A stretch of 64,000 nt of DNA from Platerodrilus igneus (taxonomy: Eukaryota > Arthropoda > Insecta > Coleoptera > Lycidae): positions 434,001 to 498,000 of the forward strand of contig JARFIW010001489.1 of the NCBI GenBank assembly GCA_036346225.1. Direction: 5' to 3'. The notes under the pieces were generated by a model. The model was not told the origin of the DNA, made no database searches, and saw nothing but the letters and a program-made list of their open reading frames with translations. Position numbers and translations under genes: made by a program. Positions 1 to 13,100 of the stretch are shown here, piece after piece; the stretch's first letter is position 1, and each line of letters opens with the position of its first letter.

Positions 1-104
1 AATAAAGCATATACTGTTAATTGGACTTATGAATAGTGAGTAATAAAGACTTTTATTACTACTTGTTTTAAATTAGTGAAACGCGTTAGTAGTAGCCTGC
101 TACA
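1..104 (+). repeat. LTR 3' part (R/U5) of the window's Ty3/gypsy family
   Basis: This stretch is nearly the same as the end of the LTR at 19440-19553: it shares the polyadenylation signal AATAAA and the terminal run ending GTAGCCTGCTACA. It is cut off by the window start. It lies on the plus strand, whereas the internal region of the neighbouring element (1021-3330) is on the minus strand, so it belongs to another copy of the same family rather than being the mate of the LTR at 3409. Confidence 0.8.
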
Positions 105-1020
105 TTATTTTCATTCAAGAGGAGTGCGTTCAAATTGCTTACTGTTCAGACAATTGTCGGAGATGGAATCATAATTTTGCTTTACCTGTCATGTATAACA
201 TAGTTGCAACCAAAAAACCTGAAATACATATCATACATTTCTTGTTGTTTAACACAAGTATGGAATGATATAGAGAGCATTTCCAAATTGAACGGACAAA
301 GTCTAATAATATGTGCATTTACATACCATGTAAATGTTATATCAATTGACTGGAACTGTAAGGGTTAACTTCAATAAATCAAAACCTTTTGAAGTAGTAG
401 AAGTTAAAGAACTTTATAACGTTAAAAAAATGTACAAAAATAAAAACTTGATTTATTAACAGTGGCAAATCAGATGACGGTTCAGTCGTTCAGTGGGTAA
501 AAATAAAATGAATTTGAATTCTGGAAGTTGAAAAAATTTCGATTTCACATTCTCTTAAAGGAGATAGCGAGAAATCGAAACTTAACACAGAGACGAACGG
601 CAAACTTGCAGTGGAGTTAAAAAGTATTGGTGGTGTACCCATTTTTAATGAAAAATACCATGATTTCGTCATTGCTTCCATTAATTCCTGCCGAGTATAA
701 CCCATTTTATATAAATCCAAAGCATTGTTCAAAACAAAAAAATCAAGATTTTGAATCGGATTTGGAATAATACAAATAGTAATAATAGTTTTTACAATTT
801 TGTTCCTTCTTGCTTTATTAGATGTTTTTTAATGTGTGGCTTTATTTTTTTCCTAACAACACTTTTATTGTATACATACTGTAGTATAAAAAATCAGTGT
901 ATTAGCAAACTTTATTAATTTTTTTTATGAAGCCCTAACATATATATTATTTAAAAACTTAATGAGACACCAGGATATACCGTTTATTTTAAATTTTATT
1001 AAAAAAGAAGCTAAATAAAG
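105..1020. other. No recognisable gene
   Basis: AT-rich sequence between an LTR fragment and the truncated 3' end of the minus-strand gypsy element. An 80-codon minus-strand open frame at 490-732 has no recognisable domain and no clear start context, and I do not call it. No repeat or RNA structure stands out. Confidence 0.5.
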
Positions 1021-2125
1021 AAAGTACCAACTGCCAGTATCCGCTTTTCAAGTCCAAGGTTGAAAACCATTTAGATCAGGATAGAGTATCCAAGGTGTTA
1101 TCAATTCTGGACGAAGGATAGCTGTCTTTCTTTGTAACATTGTTCAGTCGCTGGTATTTTACACAAAACCTTGTCGACCTATTCTTTTTTTTGACAAGTA
1201 CTACCGGGAATGTCCATGGACTATTGGAAGGCTCAATCACTCCCTGTTTCTCCATGTCTGTGATAATTTGCTCGACTTTCTTACGTTTTGCTAAAGGAAG
1301 CAGCCTGGGATATTGTCGTATCGGTTGCGCATCTCCAGTATTGATCTTGTGTTGCACCATATTTGTCCTTCCTTTCTCATTATCATCCAGTACGAACACA
1401 CCTCGATATCGTCCAACCAGTTCTTTTACCCTGCCTACTTGGTTGCCGTTTAGTCCTTGATACGAAGATATTAACCTATTCAGCAATTTCTGTGAGCAAC
1501 CGTTGGCTGCTTTATATTTTGTGTAGTCCACACAACGTTTAATATGGCATACTGGAATGCAACTTCCCAAAATCATGTTTTTATTCAGGATTACCGTATG
1601 CGGACTAATGTTTAGCACCCTTATTGGTATCGTATTTCGAGGCTTTACCAGTGTTCTTTCAACCAGTAATCCCTCCTGACCCATTCCCGATTCAGTTGCT
1701 TCCATCATGCATACTTGTCCTTCTCGGAGATTATCATCCGGGTTTCCCATCACAATCATTTCCCTATTCTCGAGTATTTTTATATCACCAATCTTTCGAA
1801 CTTGCATCGTCTGGTTACTCGTCTTTTGAAATGGAATCTCATCATCATCTATGCGAAGCACATTTTCTTTCATGTTAACATGAAACCCGTATTCTCTCAT
1901 GAGATTCATTCCCAAGATAACTTCTTTTGTAATTTCATCTACCAACGCCAGATTATTAACTAGCTCGTCTCCAATTTTTAACGGAAGACATACTGATGCA
2001 GGTAGCACTTCTCCACGACCCACCAAATCTGGTCTGGCAATAGTCCTTGTTGCTCCTGTATCCACGAGTAATCGGAGAACCCAACCATTAATTCTACCAT
2101 CAATATAAATGCTGTCCAAACTTCT
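1021..2125 (-). pseudogene. Ty3/gypsy Pol fragment: aspartic protease and start of reverse transcriptase
   Basis: The minus-strand frame opens with a retropepsin domain: the active-site block LLVDTGATRT lies about 17 residues in, followed by a typical LGMNLMREYGF segment. About 200 residues later comes the amino-terminal part of a Ty3/gypsy reverse transcriptase (EKQGVIEPSNSPWTFPVVLVKKK, then the block around LNNVTKKDSYP). A TGA near 1075 breaks the frame, but the following codons still read the RT motif-A region (STLDLKSGYWQ) before homology stops at about 1021. The rest of RT, RNase H and integrase are missing, so the element is 3' truncated and cannot move by itself. The frame differs from that of gag by a small indel near 2120; the second copy at 21000 reads the same junction in a single frame, so this is probably decay and not programmed frameshifting. 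Confidence 0.85.
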
Positions 2126-3330
2126 CAGCGCGATGCAGCACGGATGATAATCTCCGGGGCACTACAATGTTCTGTCGACGTTCGCCCCCTTGCGTTGACT
2201 TGCTTTAGTTCTTCCTGCTGCTCAACCGGTTGTTTTTTTGGTTGAGTACAGCGTCTCTGTATATGATCAACTTCACTGCAGTTCCAGCATCGCAGTCCCC
2301 GTCTCCGCCGTCGTTGTTTTTCCAGCCTTTCCGCCTTTTGTTTTTCAAACAAATGGTTGATTATTTTTTCTATGTTTTTCTGCGATTGATCAGGTTCTTC
2401 TAAGGCGGACCGAACTTTGTGACTTACCCTGTGTGATGTTTGCTTAGATGCTTCAATTTCAAGCGTATGAGCTAATGCGTCATGTAACTTTTTTGGTCTT
2501 GCCAATTTTAGCGCTCGCTGTATTTTTCCATCTTTAACGGCTACTACAAATGTTTAAACAGCCAGTTGTTCGAGGAAGCTATCTGGTGCCATTGGGCATG
2601 CCAATCTAGCTAATCTTGCAATGTCAGCTTCGAATCCTCGCAGGCTTTCATTTGTCTTTTGCAAGCGGTTCCTAACTTGTGCATGGTAAACCTGTTGAAG
2701 GTAAGCGTCTCCGTATCTCATCTCAAGCTTCGATGTTAAGAGGCCGTACTCATTCTGTTGGTGATCGGGAATCGTTTGCAAGATGTTAAGGGCTTCCCCC
2801 CGTATGGTCACTATTAAGGAGATAGCCTTCTTTTTGTTGCACCATCCGTTGGCTATTGCAGCAGTTTCGAATTGTTTCAAATATGCCAACCAAGGTGTTT
2901 TACCATCAAATGCGGGTGGTTTCACTTTAAATTTTGGGGGTATTGACTCGCTTCCTTCGATGCTTCTTATTTTTGGAATGTTCTGATTTACAACTTGGGT
3001 TGCTAATTCAAGTGGTCGCGTTGTTAGTGAAATCATTTGTTCTTGCAGCCTCATCACATCTTCTTTCATTTTTACCAATTTACTGTACAACTTTCGCTCA
3101 ACTGTTTTTACCTGTTCAGTGAAATCTTCTTTCAATGCAATGGAACCTTCTATTAATCTTAGTTCTAGCGTGGCTGTATTTTCATTTAACTTTTCTTTCA
3201 TTTTCTCAGCATTTTCACTAAGTGTCACTTCTAGTTTAGCCGACCTCTCTTCCATACTGAATTTAAAATCCTTATGGAAATTCATTAAAGTTTCTGTGTC
3301 CATTTTACTTTGGCTTCTTGTAACAGGCAT
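2125..3330 (-). pseudogene. Ty3/gypsy Gag with CCHC zinc knuckle
   Basis: Gag would form the intracellular virus-like particle of the retrotransposon. I start it at the ATG at 3330 (MPVTRSQSKM...). The N-terminal ~80 residues are a charged coiled coil, followed by a retrotransposon Gag domain (PPAFDGKTPWLAYLKQFE and on to the YGDAYLQQVYHAQ region) and a C-terminal arginine-rich stretch with one zinc knuckle (CWNCSEVDHIQRRC, CX2CX4HX4C). An in-frame TAA at 2554-2556 interrupts it. The plus-strand copy has a CAG at that position, so this is a nonsense mutation in an otherwise open frame. Length without the stop is about 400 codons, normal for the family. Confidence 0.85.
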
Positions 3331-3408
3331 ATATAAACTACTCAAATGTCTCTAGACTTGTATTTTTTTTTAATTAATCACTATACACCCAACACAGTCT
3401 GACACCGG

Positions 3409-3810
3409 TGTTGCGGGTTACTACTAACGCCTTTCACCAATTTAGAACAAGTAATAACAAAAGTTTTTATTACTCACTATTCACAAGTCTAATTAGCAGT
3501 ATATGCCTTATTTATAGATGTTTTCAGTCCAATTAACAGTACAGCACTATCTCACTAATGTTATTTACAAGCACTAATATCTTTCTAAACTAAATCCTTA
3601 ATCATAGGTCTTCTTAACAACACTAACACTACTATAATTGATTTGCTACACATTTGTTTATTTATGCACAAGCTGGCGGTACAATATACACGTTCACATA
3701 ACACAAATTTATATTTACTATAGGACTTTCAAAACGTAATAACCAACTAACTATATTTATATACGACATTTTGATATAGACTAACTTATGTACACTCATC
3801 ACCGATCTTA
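3409..3810 (-). repeat. 5' LTR of the minus-strand gypsy element
   Basis: The reverse complement matches the LTR at 19092-19553, including a TATA box (TATAAATAAG), the AATAAA-type signal and the 3' end just before the primer-binding region (GGTGTCAG). The outer edge is approximate, because similarity to the other LTR fades near 3810. Confidence 0.7.
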
Positions 3811-6159
3811 TATATACCCTAAAATTAACTAAATAATTCATAGTCTGGTGTTTGCTTGAAGGTTCTAGACTTCTGTAGAATACACTTTGGTTATGCAGCT
3901 TGCGCGTTTGACGGGTTGCCTAATAGTTCGTAACAATACTATCACAAAATATTTGGCACACACGCCTGAATAATGCTTATTGAACTTTTCTCTAGGTTTA
4001 ACTACATACCTTGACACGCGCGAACTACATCACTAAAACCCCATTGGCTTAAGCACATCTTTATCATTAGTTAAATTTACAAGGGCGCATTTGTAATTCT
4101 TCTCTGGCTGAAATGAATTTAGAATTCTCATATATTTTGCAAAATTATAATACAATACGAGTATATAGTTAGTAATAAAAAGTTTTTAATTTAACTTAGC
4201 TTCTTTAGCTATAGTAGGGTCAGCAACCAGTTAGCTGACGTATTGCGTAAATGCACACATATTTACTTACAAAATGCAAAGTCTTGCCAGAACCGGACGA
4301 CTGAGCTGGCGCAGCGCTAGTCGTCACGCCACATGCGTTGTAACATTAAATTCCAGCACTGGACAACATTTTAAGTATGTTCAGTTGCACATTGTAATTT
4401 AATTGAAATAAATTTGTTTGTATTTGGTTTAATAAATACGGAATATTAACTGTACCATGTTAAATTAATATTTAAAGGTATCGTTTCAATGAATGGTTTA
4501 ATTCCGCTAAAGTTTTAAAGTACTTAAACTAAATGAATCATCCATTTTGAAATTAAATACTGCAACTATTTTAAACTGAATATCATAGTAAGTTGTCATG
4601 ATTACTAGTACTAGATGAATGGCATTTTAAACAAAATTTAACTGTTGAACTAATTAATTATACATGAACGATTAATGTGTTTGAATCAAGCAATGAAATC
4701 CTTCTCAGTGAGCGTTTTGAATGTTATTCCAACCAAAAACTACATAACATTTAGAAATTTATTGAAATAATAAAAAGATTTCTCTCTTTATACCACCTCC
4801 AATCCTTGAAAAGTTTTAAACACTATGCCGCGGCACAAACAAGAAATATCCTATTTATGGAATATAATATATTAGAAATACGCAATAAATATAACCGAGA
4901 AACGTTCACTGCACAATTTATACAGTGTTTAAAACAATGATGGTAACAATGGAATAAAACTAACAACTAAAATAAGAGATGGTATTTATCAATCTCCGTT
5001 CCACAGAAGTCAAACTTCTAATAAAGAAAGTATTGAGAAACTAAGTGTTTAATACCTTTGTCACCCATTTGCGGGGTCAAATAAGTACAAAGTTCAAATT
5101 CATAGTTATAAATAATAATACCTGTCATCCCTTACCCCGTTACAAAACCCCTTTGTGTCTTCAGCAATTTGGTCCAACAAAAGTAATTATAAACACTTGC
5201 TCATGAACATTGAAGAGAAGTATTTTTTTGTTTATAGAAAGTAAGTAAAGTCAATGGTGGTCTTGGAAATCTTGTTTGCACCTTTAATTGTAAAAACATC
5301 GATTGGTATAACGGTAGAATTTAAAATATGTACATTCCTTTTCTTTGACACTAGGAATAGTGGTCGGTCTGTTTACTTTGTGTAAATTCTATTGAAATTA
5401 TAGATGCTATATTTATGAGGGTCGTGTTTTAATTTTTTTCCTTATTTGTTTGTCAACCTAAGTTAGATGAAAAACTGGCATAATCCATTTACTGGATAGT
5501 ATAACCAAGGGTTTATTTTGCAGGTACTTATTTTGAAGTATAAAACGTTTTCTCGAGCGTTTGTAGTTATACAATTATCTGGAATTTGTTGTATTTGTCG
5601 ATTAATGATTTAATTTCGTAGATTTATTAATTGTCGTTGCGTATTGCCCTTACGCATTTTTTTCGTTAATTTGTATTGCACTCATTATCAAATATGAATA
5701 TATCAATTGATAAAGCTATTACTGAATCTAGGTAGTGAAACGGTTGGATCATATACACAGTAGAATTAATCCGTGGAAAATGTATCAAAGATAATGTCCG
5801 GCGCTTTTCAAATCATATCTCTTACATTGAAAGTTATCTTGCATTTTTTATGCGGTTGATTGATTCATGATATTCTCAGTTTGTTCCCAGTGGAAAATCT
5901 TAGTAGATATCATAGATATATTAGGATCTTCGTCGTGTGCGTTAATTAAGCATTCCCTGTTAGATGATTTTGCATACAATGAACACTATGGTATAATCAC
6001 TACTCGTTTTCGTTTTCAATCCAAGTTCAATATACTTTAATGCTCGCGAAAAATGACCTAAATAAATTACTCCGGCTAACACAAAGAACTTTGGCAATTA
6101 AGTAGTTTAATGAAAATATATTCGCATTAAACCACATTAGGCCACTTTTTTCTCTGTAG
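3810..6159. other. No recognisable gene
   Basis: AT-rich noncoding sequence. It contains no open frame with a recognisable domain, no tandem array and no structured RNA that I can support. A short GC-richer patch lies at about 4285-4335 but has no assignment. Confidence 0.5.
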
Positions 6160-6208
6160 AACATGATGATTGGTGAATCTGATTTGATAAAAATGGAACC
6201 TGAAATGT
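6160..6208 (+). CDS. Candidate short coding exon (weak)
   Basis: Two strong splice signals enclose 49 bases: a pyrimidine tract ending CTCTGTAG just before 6160 and GTAAGT at 6209. Within it, an ATG opens a frame reading MMIGESDLIKMEPEM that runs cleanly into the donor. Short acidic starts with a K-x-E-P-type motif are common in insect zinc-finger proteins, so it may be the first coding exon of such a gene. No downstream exon can be identified in the window, so the call rests on the splice sites and this short frame alone. Confidence 0.3.
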
Positions 6209-6284
6209 GTAAGTTATTATATTTTATACATTAATACCAGAAGTGATATTCTGCTATAATTTTCTAAATATGTTGTATTGGTTG

Positions 6285-7025
6285 CCATAAGGTAATTACT
6301 GACAAATTTTGAAGAGCAAAAGTCGCATAGAAGATATTAAAAAGAAAGTTCTTTTAGTGAAACTGTTGAATCTTGTTAAATAATTGTTTGACAGAGCTAG
6401 TAGATTCCAAAATCCGTTCTTACAAAAAATATATGTTGTGTTAGTGGCCTAAGCTAATTGCTGTCAAATTTTGAAAAGCACAAGTCGTACATAAGATACT
6501 AAAAAAATGTTTGTTTTAGTCAATCTGATCCACAGTATTGTATAACTGTTTGGTAGAGGTAGTAGATTCCAAAATCCGTTCTTTAGAAAAATATATATTA
6601 TGTTGGTGGGTCTAAGCTAATTAATAACAAATTGTTAAGAGCGTAGGTCGTACAGAATATATTTAAAGAAATGCTTTTTAGTCAAACTGTTGAACCGTAT
6701 TATAAAACTGTTTGGCAGAGGTAGTAGATTCCAAAATCCGTTCTTAAGAAAAATATCTGCTGTGTTGGTAGCCTAATTTAATTACTGACAAATTTTGAAG
6801 AGCGGAGGTCGTATAGAAGATAAAAAAATGTTTTTTTAGTGAAACTGTTTAACCGTGTTATATTGCTGTTTGGCACAAATAGTAGATCCCAAAATATGTC
6901 CTTAAGAAAAATGTATGTTATGTTGGTGGGCCTAAACTAAGTACTGAAAAATTTTGAAAAGAGGAGATCGTATTAGAAGATATTAAAAAATGTTTTTTTA
7001 GTGAAACTGTTGAACGCTGTTGCAA
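6285..7025. repeat. Tandem repeat, ~160-bp period, about 4.5 copies
   Basis: The phrase GTAGATTCCAAAATCCGTTCTT recurs at about 6399, 6564 and 6723, with a diverged copy at 6881, giving spacings of 165, 160 and 158. The rest of each unit (a TGTTGGTGGGCCTAAGCTAATT-like part and a GAAACTGTTGAAC-like part) recurs in the same order. It directly precedes a mariner fossil. Confidence 0.85.
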
Positions 7026-7059
7026 TTAGATGGCGCCGCTGTTCATTACAGTGTAATTT

Positions 7060-7340
7060 CACGGCATTGTCTAAATGCTCTTTTCCAGATTAATGGATAG
7101 AAAGGAGTTGTGCTTATAAATGGCCTCCAAGATCTCCTTGTTTGAATGCACTGGACTTTTTTCTTTGGAGTTATATTAAGATATAGTTTACAATACTAAG
7201 CCAACTACTCCAGAAGATATGAAGGAAAGAATACGTGTAGCATTTAGATCAGCAACACAGCAAATGTTGTAGGAAGTAAAGGGTAATTTTTTTTAAACGG
7301 GTACAGATTTGTACGGAACAAGATGGACGTCAGTTTGAAC
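7060..7340 (+). pseudogene. Mariner-type transposase fossil (C-terminal part)
   Basis: In scattered frames this stretch reads the C-terminal third of a Tc1/mariner-superfamily transposase: WPPRSP...ALDFFLW, which carries the last catalytic aspartate, then a shifted frame reading YNTKPTTPEDMKERIRVAFR, and GTRWTSV-like remains of the end. Stops and frameshifts break it several times. It is related to the transposase at 47411-48490. Confidence 0.75.
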
Positions 7341-8256
7341 ACCTTTAATTTTTCATGTAGTAGTTTGTAAATAATATTTCATCTTTTCTATTACAACCAT
7401 TTCAATTGTAATTTAATGTCTTTCTCTGTATACTAAATCAAATAACTTTTATTTTGTATTGGTACTTTTGTAGGTTTTCTCACCAAAAAGATGAAGTAAA
7501 CGTGTAATTTAGATTAGTTAAGTTATTTCACTTTTAGTTGGCCAATAAATAACAAAAATGGGGTCAGATCACAATAAATCTTAGGTAAAAACGATAATAT
7601 TCATTTGACAATTATTTACAAAACTTCAATAAATGGCTAATATTAGAATAAATTACAATAAATTATAAAATTTCAAATTTTCCCATAAACTACTGGAGTT
7701 AGGCATAGGTAACCCTAATACCGATTGAAAGGCATTTAGCTGTGCAATTAGATCAATAAAAAAAATAAAGGGTGTTCCATTTAATTTAAACGAGTTATGT
7801 AACCTTGAATTCGTCGATAATGTACAGCTTGATTACAAGCACCTTGTACAACGTGACAGACAGTAAACATTCTCGTAAGTACAGTAAAAGCTCTTAATAA
7901 GCTGGTAAAAAACAAAAATTGTTTAAGCTCATTAATTTCATAGTTATTCTATTTTATCGTACATCTCGAAATTTGTTTAAAGATAAGGATAGACATGTTT
8001 TAAGAAATACACATTACTTTTTAGTTTATAATTTGAATATGCATAAAAGTACAAGGTAAAAATACAAGGTATTCTATTTAAAAAATACCAACTTTGATCG
8101 GACACGCTTTTTGGGGCACACTGTATGTTTGAAAATATTTTACAAATGTAGCTCTTATCATTCTGGATATACTTTATTAAAAAACTTTTTTGAAATTATT
8201 TGTTGTTTAAAAGCTATAAAATAATTCGTATGAAGTGCCACTCCTTGCATATGAAT
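7341..8256. other. No recognisable gene
   Basis: AT-rich sequence with no supported feature. A phrase resembling mariner-type termini (GGGTGTTCCATTTAATTTAAAC) at about 7769 suggests more transposon debris, but no element can be delimited. Confidence 0.4.
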
Positions 8257-8259
8257 ATA

Positions 8260-8332
<73 letters not shown>
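8257..8332. repeat. (TA)n microsatellite
   Basis: About 75 bases of nearly perfect TA dinucleotide repeat. Confidence 0.95.
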
Positions 8333-8337
<5 letters not shown>

Positions 8338-9940
8338 AACAATTTCAAAACACCCTGTATAAAAACAACAAGAAATTACGTGCGAAAGTTATATTAGTTA
8401 ATTCATTTTTAAGTATCAGGTATTAACGAAATTTTATAAATAATTAATGAAATTTAGGTAAGTTTGCAAAGAAATTAAATGGTAGAAGCCAATGCCATTA
8501 ATTTATTAATTAATTTGAATTTAATTGAACGATTATTGATGTATAATTTGCATAAAAGCGTGTAAAAACCCAATGATACCAAGATGAAACACGTTGCTAT
8601 CTGACAAATATATCAGTGTGCTAGAAATACGCCGAACTCTAAATCGTGGAAGTGTTATTTAAAATGTTACGATTGAACACCTGCGTATTTTCTAAATGTC
8701 AAGTTCTATTTAATTTGTAAATAACAAACAAGTTATTCTAAGGAGGATTTCGGATAAATGTGGCCAGGAGAGGTCACATTGTAAAGATATAAATAGTTTA
8801 GGAGAATATTATGAAAGCCCTTATTATTTGGATCGTCCCAAAAGCACGTATGAAAGTCAACACGAGTTGTAAGTTTTATAAAATCATTTAAATTGTATTG
8901 CTTAGTGGTAGCCTCTTAAATTAAAACGCGGTTAGTGTGCCGAGATTAAAATTTTTAGAGGTATCACCTATAATTTTTAATCAACTCGTGTCGGGACATT
9001 AAATAACGTAGATTACTGTGAAAGAAGTATAATTGAAATGAAATTTGGAATTTGGTTATACCGAGAAGGCGGCGTTGGCGGATCAACTTAGATGGAGTTC
9101 GTCTAGTAATAGCGAGAAACGACCTGCAGACCAGGGAGAAAAATACATGGCACCATCTACAGAGCGGAGATCTTCTAGAAATTTCCAAATAACGATTTAA
9201 AATTGTGATTCCTATAAACTGTAAATATTGGGGTGGCGTATGAGAGTGTTTTTCAAGGTAGTGTGAATTATTTACGTATTGAACAGAATATGTGTAAATA
9301 ACTTTATTACGGTATTCAACTAGAAATTTGAAGGTGTCTAGAAAGCTTTTAAACGTTCCATCAGAACGTAAAATTTTGTGAAGAGTACATGGCTTTGTTT
9401 TTTTTTATTTTAAGAGTATGCAAAGTAGAAGGGCATACATTATACAGAATTAGTTGGGTTATTATGAGCTCACCATACCCCACAGTTTACTTAGATTATT
9501 AAAATAAATAATTAAATTATAAAGAAGGAATTTTAGAGAAGGTATTATTCAAGGTCCATTTACTCCGAGTACATTTTATGTGTTTGTTGATTTAAAAAGG
9601 TAAATACAGGACATTACAAAATAAGAGTTACTGAAGTGTAACGTGAACAATAAAATATGGACAGTGTTGAATTGCATTTGTAAATAGGAATAAATAAAAG
9701 ATTGTATGTTGGTTGTATTTTGTGGTTTTATTGGGAGTATGCGTGAATGATAGAATTTGAGAGTGAATATAGATATTCAAAAGGAGGTCCAAATGAGCTA
9801 GCCGAAAGCAGTTGAAGAAGGTCGTTCAACCTAGGAAGAGAGGAAAACGGTTAAGAAATATTTTTTGTGTATTATTTAATTTTTGAACTTTCGAGTTTTG
9901 AAAAATATATAAAACTTTCGAATATATTTATGGATGGTAA
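8333..9940. other. No recognisable gene
   Basis: Mixed AT-rich sequence. A 74-codon minus-strand frame at 8964-9188 has no recognisable domain. The sequence from about 9400 to 9900 leads into the PBS-like unit at 9945 and could be the end of an LTR, but I cannot find its partner. Confidence 0.4.
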
Positions 9941-9944
9941 GGAT

Positions 9945-10037
9945 CTTACCCGGGTTCCACGGCATAATTATGACGGCCCAACGTTGGGGCTCGAATGTTT
10001 TTAAGAGAGTACTAAATTAGAGCGGAGTTCCACGGCA

Positions 10038-10088
<51 letters not shown>
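9945..10088 (+). repeat. PBS-like unit (GCCCAACGTTGGGGC) next to a (TA)n tract
   Basis: The stretch holds GTTCCACGGCATAATTATG, then a near-palindromic GCCCAACGTTGGGGCTCGAA, then a second GTTCCACGGCA, and runs into about 50 bases of (TA)n. GCCCAACG-type sequence followed by GGGGC resembles the tRNA-Lys primer-binding sites of gypsy-like elements. Related units border (TA)n tracts at 34064, 36784 and 39005. Confidence 0.5.
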
Positions 10089-10094
<6 letters not shown>

Positions 10095-10154
10095 AAACGT
10101 ATATTTTGAGACTGCGATTTTTTGCACTGGAAAATCGTTTATCCGGAGCTGTAT

Positions 10155-13100
10155 AACAAGGGTGACTTGTCATTTTTATTTATATGCCCTTATTTCTAAA
10201 ATTATTGCAACTTTACTATAAAAAGTTTAGTTTGAGACATATTATGTTTAACGCATAGTTTGAACCAGGGTCTGAAACTATATATTCAGCATGTAAATGA
10301 GACATATTATGTTTAACGTGTAGTTTGAACCAGGGTCTGAAACTATACATTCAGCATGTAAATGAGAAATACCCCCAAAGTATGCGTATGATGCCATAAA
10401 TACTTATGTTTCTGTGTCTCATCGTTTAACAAGGTTGGAAAAACGTTTAGTATTATTTAGTACGTTTATGCTGTAGTTGCATAATATACCAAGAATGTTT
10501 TAAGGTTTCTTTATATACATATAGTTAAATGACATGCAAAGTGTTTCCTCTTTAGCTAATAGCTACGATTCCTAGATAGGTTTCCTATTAAGACCACCTA
10601 TTGGGTATCCGATATTCAATTTAACTTTATATGGAGATGGTTTTGTCTTTATTTTACATTTTGTAATATTTTGTTAAAGTGAATGCTTACGAATTAAACA
10701 GATAATTTTTCTGTTAGACTACATAGGGCTATGTATATACTTTTAAAAAAGACACATCAAGGCATTTAGCCATGTCCTGTATGTGGACAACTAATCATAC
10801 ATCATTTGAAAATTGTTAGTTTCTTAATAAGTAATTAGTCTGGTATTTCGCCAATTTCTTGTCAATTATCGGCTTCAGCCGTCTTTGATAATTCCCAACA
10901 ATAAAAGTGCACCTTTTTTTATTGCAGGAGCGGATTCTGCAGCTTCTTTTGTGTGTGTGTGTGTGTGTAGGTGAGGGGGAGGGGGGAGAGAGTATAAACA
11001 TCCCTTAATACACTACCGTTATTACACGGTCTCAAAAAATCATTTATTTGCCTATGTTTATAGTGTCAACCTAAACATATGTAGTTCGAGCTATTTTAAC
11101 CATGTTTGTAGAGTACTAAACACATAGTTTGATCTAATGACAAGAATAGCAACGCCATCATAGTGATGAATGCATTTAACAATTATTGAGTGTGACACGT
11201 AGAAACACGCCTATTTATGGTATTATAAGTAATACTTTGGGGTATTCTCATTTACATATATTAAATGTATAGTTTTCAGACCCTGGTTCAAACTATGCTT
11301 TAGACGTATAATAGGTTACATCATCATCATCATTTTATTTTCGACCGTACTTAAGGTCGGTTTGACGCAGCTCTAACTTCTTTTCTATTCTGTTCTAATC
11401 TAAAAGTTCTACATATCCTTCACAATCTAAATTTCTAATAAATTGACTATTATAGCTTGGTCTAGGTCTTACTACACTCTTCTATCTTTTTCTTATCTAG
11501 CTAGCTCTACTCTACATAGATATTACCAACCTAATGGTTGTTAAAGAACTCCAACATGTTTACATGATTCCCATTTATAAGAAAATAAAATACCACCTAG
11601 TTTTCCCCTCCAAAAAAAAGAAAAGTGTTAAATTATATTGTTATGGTAAGGTTTAAGCAGCGAATCGCTGCCAACATGCCAGACCGCTAACTAATTATGA
11701 GTTATGTCATGGTGACGTTTATTAAATTATATGGTATGGTAAGGCTTGAGCAACGAATCACTACCAACATGCCAGACCGCTAACTAATTGTGAGTTATGT
11801 CACGGTGAGATTTAGTTAACTGATTTTTATTATTTTTTTTTGTGTTGTTTTCGAACTTACTTAAGGTCGGTTTGACGCAGTTCTAAATTCCTTTCTATTC
11901 TGAGCTAGTCTAAAAAGGTCTACATACCCTTCACAACCTAAATCTCTAACAATTTAACTAATATAGCTTTGTCTAGGTCTTTCTACTCTATCTTTATTTG
12001 GTAGTCCATAATCTATTACCTTACTAAATAGTCCCTCATGCATTAGCTGGCGCCCTATCATTCTATCTCTTCTGATCATTAATTGTTTCTACATACAGGG
12101 TTCCTCACCTATATAGGTTACATAATAAACATATTTTTAAGAATTAGCATATCTTGAGCTTTTGCCCGTTTGCACTAAACACGTCTTAGGTAAGGAATGG
12201 TAAAGGAATCCTTAAATCATAAGTAGTCCTTAATTCAAAATGCATTGCACCAATGCTTTAATGTCAACATTTTAACTAAGTAGGTGATACTATTGGCAAC
12301 GTTGTAATTTAAGTCATCTTTTAGGAAGTTTCAGGTTTATTACAATAAGGGTTGGCAATTTGGCATTGCAGATGCAGAAATGCAGATCAAGTTTTGTCAA
12401 ATGTAAACATAGATTTAAATTTCTTTGTAATTTTGCTTTATACCTATAATCCTGTCCAAGTATTATGATAGAAAATAAAAAGAGAGTTGTTAGCACCTCA
12501 TTTATTAAAGTAGCACTGTTATTTCTAGAATAGTTGTTTGCACTATTAGATAATATAATAATGTATTTTTTAAATTTCTGCGTGTTTTAAATTTTTGGCA
12601 CATTCCTAAGACTGCAACTTACTTAACAGCACCCTTATTAAATTCTAACAAATGCTCTATTTCAGCTAATACTTGTAAGGCAGTCCTTTTGATTAATCTA
12701 AATTTTTGAAACACAAACAAATGTAAATTATTTATCCTTCCCATTAAAATAATTGGATCTTTCATTAATTCGTGTAGGAAACCCATTGTACATAATATAC
12801 AAAATCTTATAATACAAAATAATTCAACACTAGAAACACACAGGAAGAAAAGTTTAATTATAGATTAAAAGGAATTATATTGATATGTGTTTACATTTTA
12901 AGATGTGAGGTTAGAAATCCTTCCTTAATATATTTGAGAAAGGAATTTTGGGTACTTAACACTAATTAAATCTGGAATTATGAATGTGGTGCAAACGGCC
13001 ATTTTAAAACTACTGCAATTATGGTTTTAATTTTCTTCGTGTCATAACTAAAGTTAAAATTATATTAGCATAATCTTTATTATAATTCACAAATATATGA

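Noticed and set aside
490..732. 80-codon minus-strand ORF
   Set aside because: No domain, no repeat relative and no clear start; probably chance.
1140..2108. Plus-strand ORFs at 1140, 1624, 1715 and 1899
   Set aside because: Antisense shadows of the gypsy Pol frame.
2119..2125. Programmed -1 frameshift between Gag and Pol in the minus-strand copy
   Set aside because: The plus-strand copy reads the same junction in one frame, so the shift is a local indel.
10816..11001. 61-codon minus-strand ORF with THTHTHT and its twin at 18209-18430
   Set aside because: It is driven by a (GT)n/(CA)n tract inside the inverted-repeat arms; there is no domain.
12314..12496. Identical 60-codon ORFs at 12314-12496 and 16689-16871
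   Set aside because: They are identical because they lie in the two arms of the palindrome, not because of selection. No domain or start context supports a gene.
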